Assembly: GCA_023390115.1 (NCBI GenBank)
Contig: JAEWDM010000002.1
Coordinates: 1 to 41,759, forward strand
From: Bacillota bacterium
GTDB taxonomy: Bacteria; Bacillota; Clostridia; Acetivibrionales; DSM-27016
Length of the DNA: 41,759 bases
Direction: 5' to 3'
Shown here: positions 22,419 through 31,121 of the stretch, piece after piece
How positions within the stretch are numbered: position 1 is the first letter of the stretch
Layout: the number at the start of each line of letters is the position of its first letter
Program-made: the position numbers and the translations under genes
The notes under the pieces: model-generated
Seen by the model: the letters and a program-made list of their open reading frames with translations, nothing else
The model's database searches: none
What the model was told of the DNA's origin: nothing

Positions 22419-24425
22419 ATGAAAAAGCAAAGCGTTATCTTTTACGGGGGAGATTATAATCCCGATCAATGGCCCGAAAAAATCCACGAGGAGGATATGC
22501 GCCTGTTGAAAAAGGCACATATGAATATTGTTACCCTGCCGGTATTTTCCTGGGCAAAGCTGCAGCCCTCCGAGGATGAATTCTGCTTTACGTGGCTGGA
22601 TAAAATTTTGGATAAGCTGGCCCAAAACGGGATAAAGGCTTGTCTTGCGACACCTACTGCCGCACAGCCGGCATGGATGTCTAAAAAATATCCCGATATT
22701 TTGCCTGTGGATATACTGGGCCGCAAGCGCACTCATGGAAAGAGGGTAAATATATGTCCCAACAGTGAAAGCTACCGCAGGTTTTCCCGAAGGATGGCTG
22801 AAGAAATGGCCAAGCGCTACGCGCATCATCCGGCACTGGCGTTGTGGCATATATCGAACGAATACGGAACCTATTGCTATTGCGGGCACTGTGAGAAGAA
22901 GTTCCGTGCATGGCTTAAGGGACGCTATAAAACCGTTGAAAATTTAAACGACAGGTGGAACCTTGCGTTTTGGGGGCATACTGTTTATGATTGGGATGAG
23001 ATAGTGCTCCCGACGGATTTGAATGATGACGACAAGTTTTACCAGCCGAAGTATCTGGACTATCTTAAGTTTATGACAGACTCTACGATAGAGGCCTTTA
23101 ATAACGAATATGAAGCAATACGCAGGTACTCTCCCGATATTCCCGCAACCACAAATATATCAGGCTTTATTAAGACGCTTGATCAGTTTGAATTTTGCAA
23201 GCATGTGGATATTGTAGGCTGGGACAACTACCCATGGCCTACGGATATGCCGGATTTTATTGCGCTGAAGCATGATATTATGAGGGGGCTTAAGGGGGGA
23301 AAGCCGTTTTTGATGGTGGAGCAGTCGCCCAACCAGCAGAACTGGCAGCCCTATAATAAGCTTAAAAGGCCGGGCGAGGTCAGGATGCTTTCCTATCAGG
23401 CCCTGGCGCATGGCGCGGACTCAGCGATGTTTTTTCAGATACGCCAGTCGCTCTCAGGTGTGGAGAAGCTCCATGGTGCTGTGATATCGCATGCCGGACA
23501 TGAGAACACCAGGGTTTTCAGAGAGTGTGAGCAGCTTGGAAGAGAGCTTGCCCAAATAGGAGGCCGGATTGTGGGGGGAGTAACAGAGGCGAAGGCAGCA
23601 ATTATATTTGACTGGCATAACTGGTGGGCAGTGGAGCTTTCAAGCGGCCCAAGCCGGGATTTAAAGTACATGGACATTATAAGCAGGTATTACAAGGCCT
23701 TTCACCGTCTTAACATTGCGGTCGATTTTGTGAGCACTGCGGGTGACATATCGAAATATGACCTTGTTGCCGCGCCTCTGATGTACATGGTAAATAACGA
23801 TATGGACAAAAAGCTTTCCGAATTTGTTAAAGACGGGGGAACATGCCTTGTTGGATTCTTCAGCGGCATTGTGGACGAAAATGATAAGGTTTTCCAAGGC
23901 GGGTATCCAGGGAAGCTGTCAGATATGCTTGGTATTTGGGTGGAGGAAAACGATGCTCTTTTGCCGGGCGAAAGCAATGGTATAAAAATGCTCTCTGCAT
24001 TTGGAAGCACGCAGGGCACGTACAAATGCACCCTGCTTTGTGATATTATTCATACCGTAACCGCGGAGGCCCTTGCTGTTTACGAGAGTGACTTCTATGC
24101 CGGGACTCCCTGTGTAACCTCAAACAGGTACGGAAGAGGAGAGGCATATTATATAGGGTGCAATGCCGAACAGGAGTTTATTAATGATTTTGTCCGGGAT
24201 TTATGTGATAAAGCCCGCTTGGCCCCAGTGATAAAAGCATCCCAGGGAATTGAGGCCACAGTCCGTAAGAACGAAAACGGGAGCTTCCTTTTCCTTCTTA
24301 ACCATAATAAAGAGGACGCCGGCGCGGAATTAGACGGTAGGTATATTGATGTGTTTACAGGAGCTGAGCTTGAGGGAGAAATATCTGTAAAAGCAAATGA
24401 TATAAAAATACTGGCACGCAAATAA
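22419..24425 (+). CDS. GH42 beta-galactosidase
   Basis: A 668-residue cytoplasmic beta-galactosidase. The start MKKQSVIFYGGDYNPDQWP matches the usual GH42 opening; a TTG eight codons upstream is less likely. The catalytic TIM barrel carries the acid/base Glu148 in WHISNEYG and the nucleophile Glu301 in LMVEQSPNQQNW. A trimerisation domain (AAIIFDWHNWW... onward) and a C-terminal beta domain follow. The cysteines in YGTYCYCGHCEKKF (about 150-162) form the usual GH42 zinc site. Without a signal peptide it would act on imported galacto-oligosaccharides, such as pectic galactan or arabinogalactan side chains. It is divergent from the lacI operon. Confidence 0.95.
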   Translation: MKKQSVIFYGGDYNPDQWPEKIHEEDMRLLKKAHMNIVTLPVFSWAKLQPSEDEFCFTWLDKILDKLAQNGIKACLATPTAAQPAWMSKKYPDILPVDILGRKRTHGKRVNICPNSESYRRFSRRMAEEMAKRYAHHPALALWHISNEYGTYCYCGHCEKKFRAWLKGRYKTVENLNDRWNLAFWGHTVYDWDEIVLPTDLNDDDKFYQPKYLDYLKFMTDSTIEAFNNEYEAIRRYSPDIPATTNISGFIKTLDQFEFCKHVDIVGWDNYPWPTDMPDFIALKHDIMRGLKGGKPFLMVEQSPNQQNWQPYNKLKRPGEVRMLSYQALAHGADSAMFFQIRQSLSGVEKLHGAVISHAGHENTRVFRECEQLGRELAQIGGRIVGGVTEAKAAIIFDWHNWWAVELSSGPSRDLKYMDIISRYYKAFHRLNIAVDFVSTAGDISKYDLVAAPLMYMVNNDMDKKLSEFVKDGGTCLVGFFSGIVDENDKVFQGGYPGKLSDMLGIWVEENDALLPGESNGIKMLSAFGSTQGTYKCTLLCDIIHTVTAEALAVYESDFYAGTPCVTSNRYGRGEAYYIGCNAEQEFINDFVRDLCDKARLAPVIKASQGIEATVRKNENGSFLFLLNHNKEDAGAELDGRYIDVFTGAELEGEISVKANDIKILARK

Positions 24426-24454
24426 CAAAGAGTCTGTTACAGCGAAGCAGTGTT

Positions 24455-24481
24455 ATTAATTTAATAGATTATTAAATTAAT
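24455..24481. terminator. AT-only hairpin after the GH42 gene
   Basis: ATTAATTTAAT (24455-24465) and ATTAAATTAAT (24471-24481) are perfect complements around a 5-base loop, 30 bp after the GH42 stop. With no GC pairs it would be a weak terminator. Confidence 0.35.
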
Positions 24482-24588
24482 TTATCATATCTTTAAACTT
24501 ATGTGGAAATATAAAAGCAATTTTTTGAAGAATTTTGACGTTTTAATAGCATTTTAAAAGAGATTTAAAGATATTTAAATAAAATTTA

Positions 24589-24617
24589 TTGACAATACCT
24601 ATGGGTAGGTGTATTAT
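24589..24617 (+). promoter_or_regulatory. Sigma-A promoter for the GH140-like/importer operon, with internal dyad
   Basis: TTGACA (24589-24594), a 17-base spacer and TATTAT (24612-24617). The spacer contains ACCTATGGGTAGGT (24597-24610), an inverted repeat that could be an operator over the promoter. Confidence 0.75.
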
Positions 24618-24639
24618 AAGGGTGTAGGTTGAACTAAAC

Positions 24640-24655
24640 TACTAAATATTTAGTA
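24640..24655. promoter_or_regulatory. 16-bp palindromic operator candidate
   Basis: TACTAAATATTTAGTA is a perfect palindrome about 22 bp past the -10 of the operon promoter, a typical roadblock-operator position. Its TTACTAAAT half-site recurs in the lacI/GH42 control region at 22110-22118 (opposite strand), suggesting one regulator for both. Confidence 0.6.
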
Positions 24656-24688
24656 ACTAATTCAATTTCATATGGAAAGTGAGGGGTT

Positions 24689-26044
24689 GTGTTGACCATT
24701 TATTCCAAGCCTTGGAATGACGGAGCTCTTAAAGTATCAATGAATCACAAGTACCTTCAAAACGGAGAGAAGCCATTTTTTTGGCTGGCTGATACCGGCT
24801 GGCTGCTTTTTCACCGCTTTACCAGGGAAGAGGTATATGCTTACCTGAGAAACCGGAAGGCAAAGGGCTTCAACGTCATCCAGGCCATGATACTCCACCG
24901 TATGCCGCAGCTTAACAGGTATAACCGCCAGCCTTTTTTCGGAGATGACATTACTAAAACAGATGATACAGGTGAATACAGCTATTGGGATAACGTGGAT
25001 TATGCAATATCTCTTGCGGAGGAATTGGGGCTTTATATTGCGCTGGTGCCGGCATGGGGAGATATCTTAAAGAACGGGTATTTAAACGCCGATACCGTAG
25101 AGCCGTATACCCGGTTTATAGCCGGAAGATATAAAGGACGTCCCAATATTATCTGGATTGTAGGAGGGGATCTTCTTGGCAGCCTCGGTTTCAATGTCTG
25201 GGACAGGATGGGGGAAATTTTGAGAGAAATGTGCCCTGATCATTTAATAACCTTCCACCCTGTTACAGGTACGACATCTTCACTTTGGTTTAATGAAAAG
25301 TCCTGGCTGGATTTTAATATGTTTCAATCGGGGCACAGCACATATGCACAGGTTAAAAACAATAATCCCGAATTTATCTCTGACGAACAGCTTCCTTATG
25401 CAGAAGACAACTGGAAATATATTTTTCATGATCATGGAATGAAGCCTCTTAAGCCCTCCATAGACGGAGAGCCGTCCTATGAAAATATCATGAAGGGGCT
25501 TAAAAACTGGGGAGTTTCGCATTGGACAGCGGCGGATGTGAGGCGGTATTCTTACTGGTCTGTTTTTGCCGGAGGCTTTGGAATCACTTACGGACATAAT
25601 GCGGTTATGCAGGGTTATTACGACGGAGCCGGCCCGGGTTCCTTCGGGGTTATGGACTATTGGTATGATGCCATTCACCACGAGGGCTCAGGACAAATTG
25701 CACATTTAAAGGAGCTTGTAACAAGCTTTCCTTTTACAGAAGGGACTCCAAGGCAGGATTGCCTTGCCTGCGATGAGGGTGCTCAGCATCAGCGCATTGC
25801 TGTTTTCGGGAGTAAAAGCTTTTTGCTGGCCTACACCTGCACGGGCAGGGATATTGCGGTTAAAGCAAATTCTTTGGACTGTGAAAAGCTTGATGCCTTC
25901 TGGTTCAATCCTGTGGGCGGTGAAGCGAGCTTTATAGGCTCATATCACAGCGGCAAAGAGCTTGTATTTACTCCGGTAGAACGAAAAAACGGCGTAAACG
26001 ATTGGGTTTTGGTATTATTTGACCGTGAAAAACAGTATCTATAA
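24689..26044 (+). CDS. GH140-like (DUF4038) glycoside hydrolase, possible apiosidase
   Basis: A 451-residue cytoplasmic protein with the DUF4038 / GH140 TIM barrel: GEKPFFWLADTGWLLFHRFTREEVYAYLRNRKAKGFNVIQAM, then YIALVPAWGD, GRYKGRPNIIWIVGGD and SIDGEPSYENI (probable catalytic Glu). A small C-terminal 'collagen-binding-like' beta domain (about 365-450, LDAFWFNPVGGEASFIG) follows. The characterised GH140 enzyme removes apiose-linked side chains from rhamnogalacturonan II, but most of the family is uncharacterised. The start is GTG 24689 or TTG 24692, after GTGAGGGG. It begins the operon with the second ABC importer and GH127-like enzyme. Confidence 0.85.
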   Translation: MLTIYSKPWNDGALKVSMNHKYLQNGEKPFFWLADTGWLLFHRFTREEVYAYLRNRKAKGFNVIQAMILHRMPQLNRYNRQPFFGDDITKTDDTGEYSYWDNVDYAISLAEELGLYIALVPAWGDILKNGYLNADTVEPYTRFIAGRYKGRPNIIWIVGGDLLGSLGFNVWDRMGEILREMCPDHLITFHPVTGTTSSLWFNEKSWLDFNMFQSGHSTYAQVKNNNPEFISDEQLPYAEDNWKYIFHDHGMKPLKPSIDGEPSYENIMKGLKNWGVSHWTAADVRRYSYWSVFAGGFGITYGHNAVMQGYYDGAGPGSFGVMDYWYDAIHHEGSGQIAHLKELVTSFPFTEGTPRQDCLACDEGAQHQRIAVFGSKSFLLAYTCTGRDIAVKANSLDCEKLDAFWFNPVGGEASFIGSYHSGKELVFTPVERKNGVNDWVLVLFDREKQYL

Positions 26045-26142
26045 GACTTTGATTGACTATAATAATTAAATATGTTGTCTATGCCGGCTGTAAAATTCTA
26101 CTGTGCGGCCGGTTAATTTAATAAAAGAAAGGACTCTTTACT

Positions 26143-27447
26143 ATGAAAAGAATATTATCGGCAATACTTGCTCTTGCAATGATGATGACGTTCGTTGCTT
26201 GCCAGTCGGGAGGAACAGACGGACAGAATTCTACAACTGTCCAGAATTCTTCTACTGCCCCTGCAGGGGAGCCTGTTAAGCTTAATGTTTGGGCATGGGA
26301 CAAGAACTTTAACGGAGCCGCCCTCAATATTGCGGACAAGCTTTATGAGGGAGCGGAAATCAACATGATAGAAATGGCTAAGGCAGATGTCCTTAAAAAG
26401 CTGCATACTATACTTGCGAGCGGTACAAAAGAGGATCTTCCGGATATTGTTCTGGTTGGAGATTTGAGTGCGCCTGCATACTTTATGTCTTACCCCGGAG
26501 CATTCTATGACATGACAAATGTCATCAATTATGATGATTTTGCAAAATATAAGCATCAAAGCGTGTCATACGAGGGAAAGAGCTACGGAGTACCGTTTGA
26601 TACCGGTGTTGCGGGAATGTTCTACAGGGTGGATTACTTTGAGGAGGCAGGCTATAAGACAGAGGATCTTCAGGATATTACATGGAGCGACTATATTGAG
26701 ATGGGAAAGAAAATAAAGGAAAAGGGACATTATCTCACCACCTTGAATCCGGGAGATTTGAGCCTGTTCCAGATTATGCTTCAGTCAGCGGGCACATGGT
26801 ATACCGATGCTGAGGGAAAGGCCAATTTAACCAACAATGAAGCACTTAAGGAATGCTTTAAAGTATTTGCAGACCTTAAAAATTCAGGAGCTGTAAAGCT
26901 TATTTCCGACTGGTCGGAGTATGCGGGTGCCATAAACGGAGGCGAAATTGCAGCAACAGTCAGCGGAGGCTGGCTTGCGCCGACAATTCAGAGTGAAGAG
27001 TCCCAGAAGGGCAAGTGGGCTATTGCACCTGTTCCCAAGCTTTCTGTCCAGGGTGCTACAAATATGTCGAGCCAGGGAGGATCAAGCTGGTATGTTCTTG
27101 CAAATGCAGAAAATGCGGATACTGCTGCCGACTTCTTAAAGAATACCTTTGCTTCAAAGCCCGAGCTTTATGATGAGCTTCTTGCAAATCACGGAATAAT
27201 GGGCACATATCTTCCTGCTGCTAACGTTGCAGCCTATGATGTTGTAAATGAGTTCTTTAATAATACTAAAATCAATGCCAACTTTGCGGACTGGCTGAGC
27301 AAGGTGCCCGACGTAAACTACGGGGCATACTCCTTTGAAACACAGTCCATTCTTGTACCGGCAGTTGAGAAATATTTAAATGGTACGGACATTGACAAGT
27401 GCCTTGAGGAGGCACAGGCGCAATTGACTCAGCAGATAGGCAAATAA
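26143..27447 (+). CDS. ABC importer solute-binding lipoprotein, sugar type
   Basis: A 434-residue lipoprotein: signal MKRILSAILALAMMMTFVAC with lipobox FVAC (Cys20), then a Ser/Thr/Gly linker and a SBP_bac_1 domain (KLNVWAWDKNFNGAALNIADKLYEG...). Motifs DLSAPAYFMSYPGAFYDMTNVI and YGVPFDTGVAGMFYRVDYFEEAGY are typical of family 1 oligosaccharide-binding proteins. AAAGAAAGG precedes the ATG. A hairpin follows the stop before the permease genes, as is usual where the binding protein is made in excess. The ligand is probably an oligosaccharide handled by the glycosidases next to it. Confidence 0.92.
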   Translation: MKRILSAILALAMMMTFVACQSGGTDGQNSTTVQNSSTAPAGEPVKLNVWAWDKNFNGAALNIADKLYEGAEINMIEMAKADVLKKLHTILASGTKEDLPDIVLVGDLSAPAYFMSYPGAFYDMTNVINYDDFAKYKHQSVSYEGKSYGVPFDTGVAGMFYRVDYFEEAGYKTEDLQDITWSDYIEMGKKIKEKGHYLTTLNPGDLSLFQIMLQSAGTWYTDAEGKANLTNNEALKECFKVFADLKNSGAVKLISDWSEYAGAINGGEIAATVSGGWLAPTIQSEESQKGKWAIAPVPKLSVQGATNMSSQGGSSWYVLANAENADTAADFLKNTFASKPELYDELLANHGIMGTYLPAANVAAYDVVNEFFNNTKINANFADWLSKVPDVNYGAYSFETQSILVPAVEKYLNGTDIDKCLEEAQAQLTQQIGK

Positions 27448-27487
27448 TAAAAGCTTTAACCTAAAGGGATTATATTTTCTTAAAATT

Positions 27488-27518
27488 GCGGGAGCCGGAA
27501 GACATGCCGTGCTCCCGC
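27488..27518. terminator. Intraoperonic hairpin after the binding-protein gene
   Basis: GCGGGAGC (27488-27495) pairs with GCTCCCGC (27511-27518). It lies 41 bp after the stop, and an A-rich rather than U-rich tail follows. It probably stabilises the upstream mRNA or gives partial termination, lowering permease expression. Confidence 0.65.
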
Positions 27519-27609
27519 ATATAAATAAAAATTACCTGTTAATCTGCCAATATTTGGACATAAATGTTTTATTTTTTAGGGTGTTATAAGGCAATACATG
27601 GAGGTAGTC

Positions 27610-28500
27610 ATGAAAAAAGCAAGCTATAATTTATCTAAAACAAATTTCCTCACCGGCTGGTCTATGGTAATTGTATCCGGCGTCCTTGTTATTGCCTTCA
27701 GTTACCTTCCAATGATACAGGCATTTTTCCTTTCTCTCCAGAGCGGAAAGGGAAATAACCTTTCCTTCAACGGTGTAGGCAATTATATTAATTTGCTTAA
27801 GGACACAGCGTTTCATGAAACAGTATTTAATACTATACTGTTTACGGTATGTCAGCTTCCAATTATGATTCTGCTTTCGCTAGTGATAGCAGTGCTTTTA
27901 AATGATGAAAAATTAAAGTTCAGAGGCATATTCAGGACATGCATTTTTCTTCCGTGTGTAACCTCTCTTGTTTCATACTCTGTTCTTTTTAAAAATATTT
28001 TTGCTGCCGACGGACTGTTAAATCAGGTTTTGCTTAACTTAAATATTATCGATAAAAGTATCCCGTGGCTTATGGACAGCTTTTGGTCGAAGGTAGTGGT
28101 TGTCATTGCACTTATCTGGCGTTGGACCGGCTATTATATGATATTTTATCTTGCTGCGCTTCAAAATACTGACAAAGCGGTATATGAGGCTGCGCAACTT
28201 GATGGGTGCTCTTTTTGGCAAACACTTTTCAGGATTACCCTGCCCATACTGAAGCCCATAATTTTTCTGACGTCAATACTTGCTACAAACTCAACGCTTC
28301 AGCTCTTTGACGAGGTTGTGAACCTGACGAACGGAGGTCCTGGAAATGCGACAAGGACAATATCTCAGTATATTTACGATGTTTCATTTAACTATGTTCC
28401 CAATTATGGCTACGCTGCCGCTATTTCTTATGTTGTGTTTATTATTGTAGGGCTTCTTACAATCTTCCAGAAAAGGATAACAGGTGATAAGAATGAATAG
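27610..28500 (+). CDS. ABC importer permease, MalF-type
   Basis: A 296-residue inner-membrane permease. ATG 27610 is chosen with GGAGG (27600-27604) five bases upstream; ATG 27598 precedes that site. Six transmembrane helices are predicted, the first at about 17-38 (MVIVSGVLVIAFSYLPMIQAF). The EAA loop is VYEAAQLDGCSFWQTLFRITLPILKP. It overlaps the next permease gene by 8 bp. No ATPase subunit is in the operon, so a shared MsiK-like ATPase is expected. Confidence 0.92.
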   Translation: MKKASYNLSKTNFLTGWSMVIVSGVLVIAFSYLPMIQAFFLSLQSGKGNNLSFNGVGNYINLLKDTAFHETVFNTILFTVCQLPIMILLSLVIAVLLNDEKLKFRGIFRTCIFLPCVTSLVSYSVLFKNIFAADGLLNQVLLNLNIIDKSIPWLMDSFWSKVVVVIALIWRWTGYYMIFYLAALQNTDKAVYEAAQLDGCSFWQTLFRITLPILKPIIFLTSILATNSTLQLFDEVVNLTNGGPGNATRTISQYIYDVSFNYVPNYGYAAAISYVVFIIVGLLTIFQKRITGDKNE

Positions 28501-29311
28501 AGCAATTGATAATTTCATACGATTTATAAAATATCTATTTCTAATTGTTGCTTCTCTTTTCTCGGTATTTCCTTTTTATTGGATTCTGGTAAGCGTTACA
28601 AATCATACTAAGGATATTACAATGGGGAAGCTTACATTCGGATCATATTTATCTCAGAACTTTGCCAATGCCTTTGCACAGGCGGATCTTGTTACGGCAT
28701 TTGCCAACTCTACGGTAATAGCTGTAACAATTACGGTGCTGTCTCTTGTTGTATCTTCTGCGGCGGGCTATGCTTTTGTCATATACCCCGGCAGGGCAAC
28801 AAATATTGTTTTTGTGGCAATTCTGGCATCAATGATGGTTCCCTTTGCAGCAAGAATTATTCCTATGTTCAAGCTCTTTTCGCAGCTTGACCTTTTAAAT
28901 ACAAACGCTGCAATTATACTGCCTGCTATTGCAACACCCTTCCTGATATTCTTCTTTAAGCAGAATACGCATGCTTTTCCTCAGGAGACAATACAGGCTG
29001 CCAGAGTGGACGGGCTGAGCGAATACGGGATTTTCTTCAGGATTTACATGCCCATGATGAAGTCTACCTATTCGGCGGGTGCGATTTTTGCTTTTATGGC
29101 AAGCTGGAACAATTACTTATGGCCCCTGATAGCCTTGCAGTCCCAGAAAAAATACACCCTGCCTTTGGCGGTGTCAAACCTTGCAGCTAACTTTAATCCC
29201 GACTACGGAATGATAATGGTTGGAATTATTGTTTCAACGCTTCCTACAATCCTTGTATTCTTCTTTATGCAGAAGAGCTTTGTAGAAGGCATGGTAGGGA
29301 CCATTAAATAA
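28493..29311 (+). CDS. ABC importer permease, MalG-type
   Basis: A 272-residue permease with six helices, the first at about 14-34 (YLFLIVASLFSVFPFYWILV). The EAA loop is FPQETIQAARVDGLSEYGIFFRIYMPMMKS. ATG 28493 has AGGTGA about seven bases upstream and overlaps the previous stop; GTG 28484 is an alternative. It completes the importer with 26143-27447 and 27610-28500. The GH127-like gene follows 51 bp later. Confidence 0.92.
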   Translation: MNRAIDNFIRFIKYLFLIVASLFSVFPFYWILVSVTNHTKDITMGKLTFGSYLSQNFANAFAQADLVTAFANSTVIAVTITVLSLVVSSAAGYAFVIYPGRATNIVFVAILASMMVPFAARIIPMFKLFSQLDLLNTNAAIILPAIATPFLIFFFKQNTHAFPQETIQAARVDGLSEYGIFFRIYMPMMKSTYSAGAIFAFMASWNNYLWPLIALQSQKKYTLPLAVSNLAANFNPDYGMIMVGIIVSTLPTILVFFFMQKSFVEGMVGTIK

Positions 29312-29362
29312 TATACCGGCACATTTATACAGGACAATAAAAATGAAAGGCAGGATTATTTC

Positions 29363-31108
29363 ATGCAAAAACTAAAAAAAGCTCTTGTGCCGGATACTCT
29401 TACACTGGAAGAGAATGCGGAACTTGCGCTTAACGCAATTATAGGTGTCTCCGATGAGGATTATGATTTTATTCCGTTTTTTAACGGTAACTTTAAATCA
29501 AAGCCTGCTGTCATGCAGCATGGAAACTGGGATTACGGCTCAAGTCACGGGCGGCTGCTGGATGCCATTTTTCTTATAAGAAAAATGACGGGCAGCATAT
29601 ACGGCAGGGAAGTAGAAATGCACTACAGGGAGAATCTGCTAAGCTTTTTAGGAGCAAAGGGTCTGACATACCGCAGAAATTCCTTTACACAGGAGGAAAT
29701 TATTGAGCACCAGAGTGAATTTAAGGACAGTGCCAGCATGATCGACCAGCGTGCTACACTTCTGGCGCTGTGCACGTGGTATGGCCAAACGGGAGAGGAG
29801 AGGGTGAAGGCTGCGGGAGATGCCTTGTGTGCCGGACTTAAAAGTATTGCGAGAAAAGAACGCTCCTACTGGTACTATCCCGCGTCGGAGTATACCGATA
29901 CAGGGTGGCCCTCCTTTGACGCAGTGCATACAAAGCTCACGGTAGACCCATGTGCTATGTGGGGAAGACAGATCGGGCCGCTTCTGATGTGGCATCAGCT
30001 TACAGGCAACAGGGATGCATATGAGCTTTGTGAGAATTTTGCCGGCTATATTATGTACCACAGCGGCGTTTTCGGTGCGGACGGAAGCTGGAGCGGGGCA
30101 CATGAATACAGAAGCGGACATTTTCACACCCGTATGGGAACATTGGCATGTCTTGCACGCTTTGGCAGCTTTACCGGGGACAGCGAAATAATACAGTTTG
30201 CAAAGAAATGCTTTGACTGGGCGATAAGAGAAAAATGTACAACCTTCGGATGGACCCCCGGAGATATGGGCGATCAGCAGTATGAGCATGAAACCTGCAC
30301 TCTGTCGGATGCGATTGACTGTGCCATTTGGCTTGCAAAGGCCGGATATACCGAATACTGGGCTGTTGCGGAAAGGTTTGCACGCAACCACCTTACACAG
30401 TCTCAGCTTAAGGAAACGGACTGGATAGAACAGGCTGAGGATAAATCCGGGGATATTCACGGTCACACAACATACTATAAGGTTGCTGACAGGCTGCGCG
30501 GAGCATTTGCAGGCTACGCAGCGCCTAATGATTTTGTTTATGACGGTGAGTGGGGAAGAGGCCATATTATGGATGTCCAGACCTGCTGCCTTGGTGCGGG
30601 TGCGAGGGCTTTATATTTGGTATGGGAAAGCAGCGTTACGGAATATGCAAACGAGCGGATAGGCATAAACTTTTTATTAAATCATTCTTCAAAGTGGTTG
30701 GACGTAAAGTCTTACCTGCCGAATGAAGGAAAGCTTGAAATAACGGTTAAAAAGGACTTGAAGGACCTTCTGGTGCGCATTCCGGAATGGACTCCTTTTG
30801 GGGGCGTAAAGATAGTAAGGAAGAACGAAGCCGAGGCCAGAGAGTATAGCGGAAGAGATGTGCCGTGGGTAAAAAATGTGTTTGTGCGCATTGCAGATGC
30901 TAAGTGCGGAGAAAGCATTACAGTCACCTTTCCTGTTATGGAACGGGTAAGCGTAGAAAAGGCTGCAACCCTTACCTATACTGTTAAGTGGAGGGGCGAC
31001 GATGTGATAGACATTTCTCCTAAAGGAAGCTACTACCCGCTGTACAATGACATAAAGATTCCGGCACAGACACCAATGGTTGAAAAGACATTGTGTGAAT
31101 CAAATTAA
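29363..31108 (+). CDS. GH127-type glycoside hydrolase (beta-L-arabinofuranosidase-like)
   Basis: A 581-residue cytoplasmic protein with an (alpha/alpha)6-barrel core (about 40-430) and a C-terminal beta domain (SKWLDVKSYLPNEGKLEITVKK... ITVTFPVMERV). The zinc/cysteine active site of GH127 can be read: Glu310 and Cys312 in EHETC, and Cys408-Cys409 in VQTCCLGAGARAL. The same E-x-C ... C-C pattern forms the zinc site and cysteine nucleophile in the Bifidobacterium enzyme HypBA1. Overall similarity is otherwise distant, so it could act on another beta-L- or alpha-linked sugar. It lies in the importer operon, followed 13 bp later by the racemase-family gene. Confidence 0.7.
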   Translation: MQKLKKALVPDTLTLEENAELALNAIIGVSDEDYDFIPFFNGNFKSKPAVMQHGNWDYGSSHGRLLDAIFLIRKMTGSIYGREVEMHYRENLLSFLGAKGLTYRRNSFTQEEIIEHQSEFKDSASMIDQRATLLALCTWYGQTGEERVKAAGDALCAGLKSIARKERSYWYYPASEYTDTGWPSFDAVHTKLTVDPCAMWGRQIGPLLMWHQLTGNRDAYELCENFAGYIMYHSGVFGADGSWSGAHEYRSGHFHTRMGTLACLARFGSFTGDSEIIQFAKKCFDWAIREKCTTFGWTPGDMGDQQYEHETCTLSDAIDCAIWLAKAGYTEYWAVAERFARNHLTQSQLKETDWIEQAEDKSGDIHGHTTYYKVADRLRGAFAGYAAPNDFVYDGEWGRGHIMDVQTCCLGAGARALYLVWESSVTEYANERIGINFLLNHSSKWLDVKSYLPNEGKLEITVKKDLKDLLVRIPEWTPFGGVKIVRKNEAEAREYSGRDVPWVKNVFVRIADAKCGESITVTFPVMERVSVEKAATLTYTVKWRGDDVIDISPKGSYYPLYNDIKIPAQTPMVEKTLCESN

Positions 31109-31121
31109 CGGGGGGAAAGGT

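Noticed and set aside
29648..30565. 305-codon minus-strand frame opposite the GH127-like gene
   Set aside because: Cys-rich, low-complexity translation, antisense to a gene with recognisable active-site residues.
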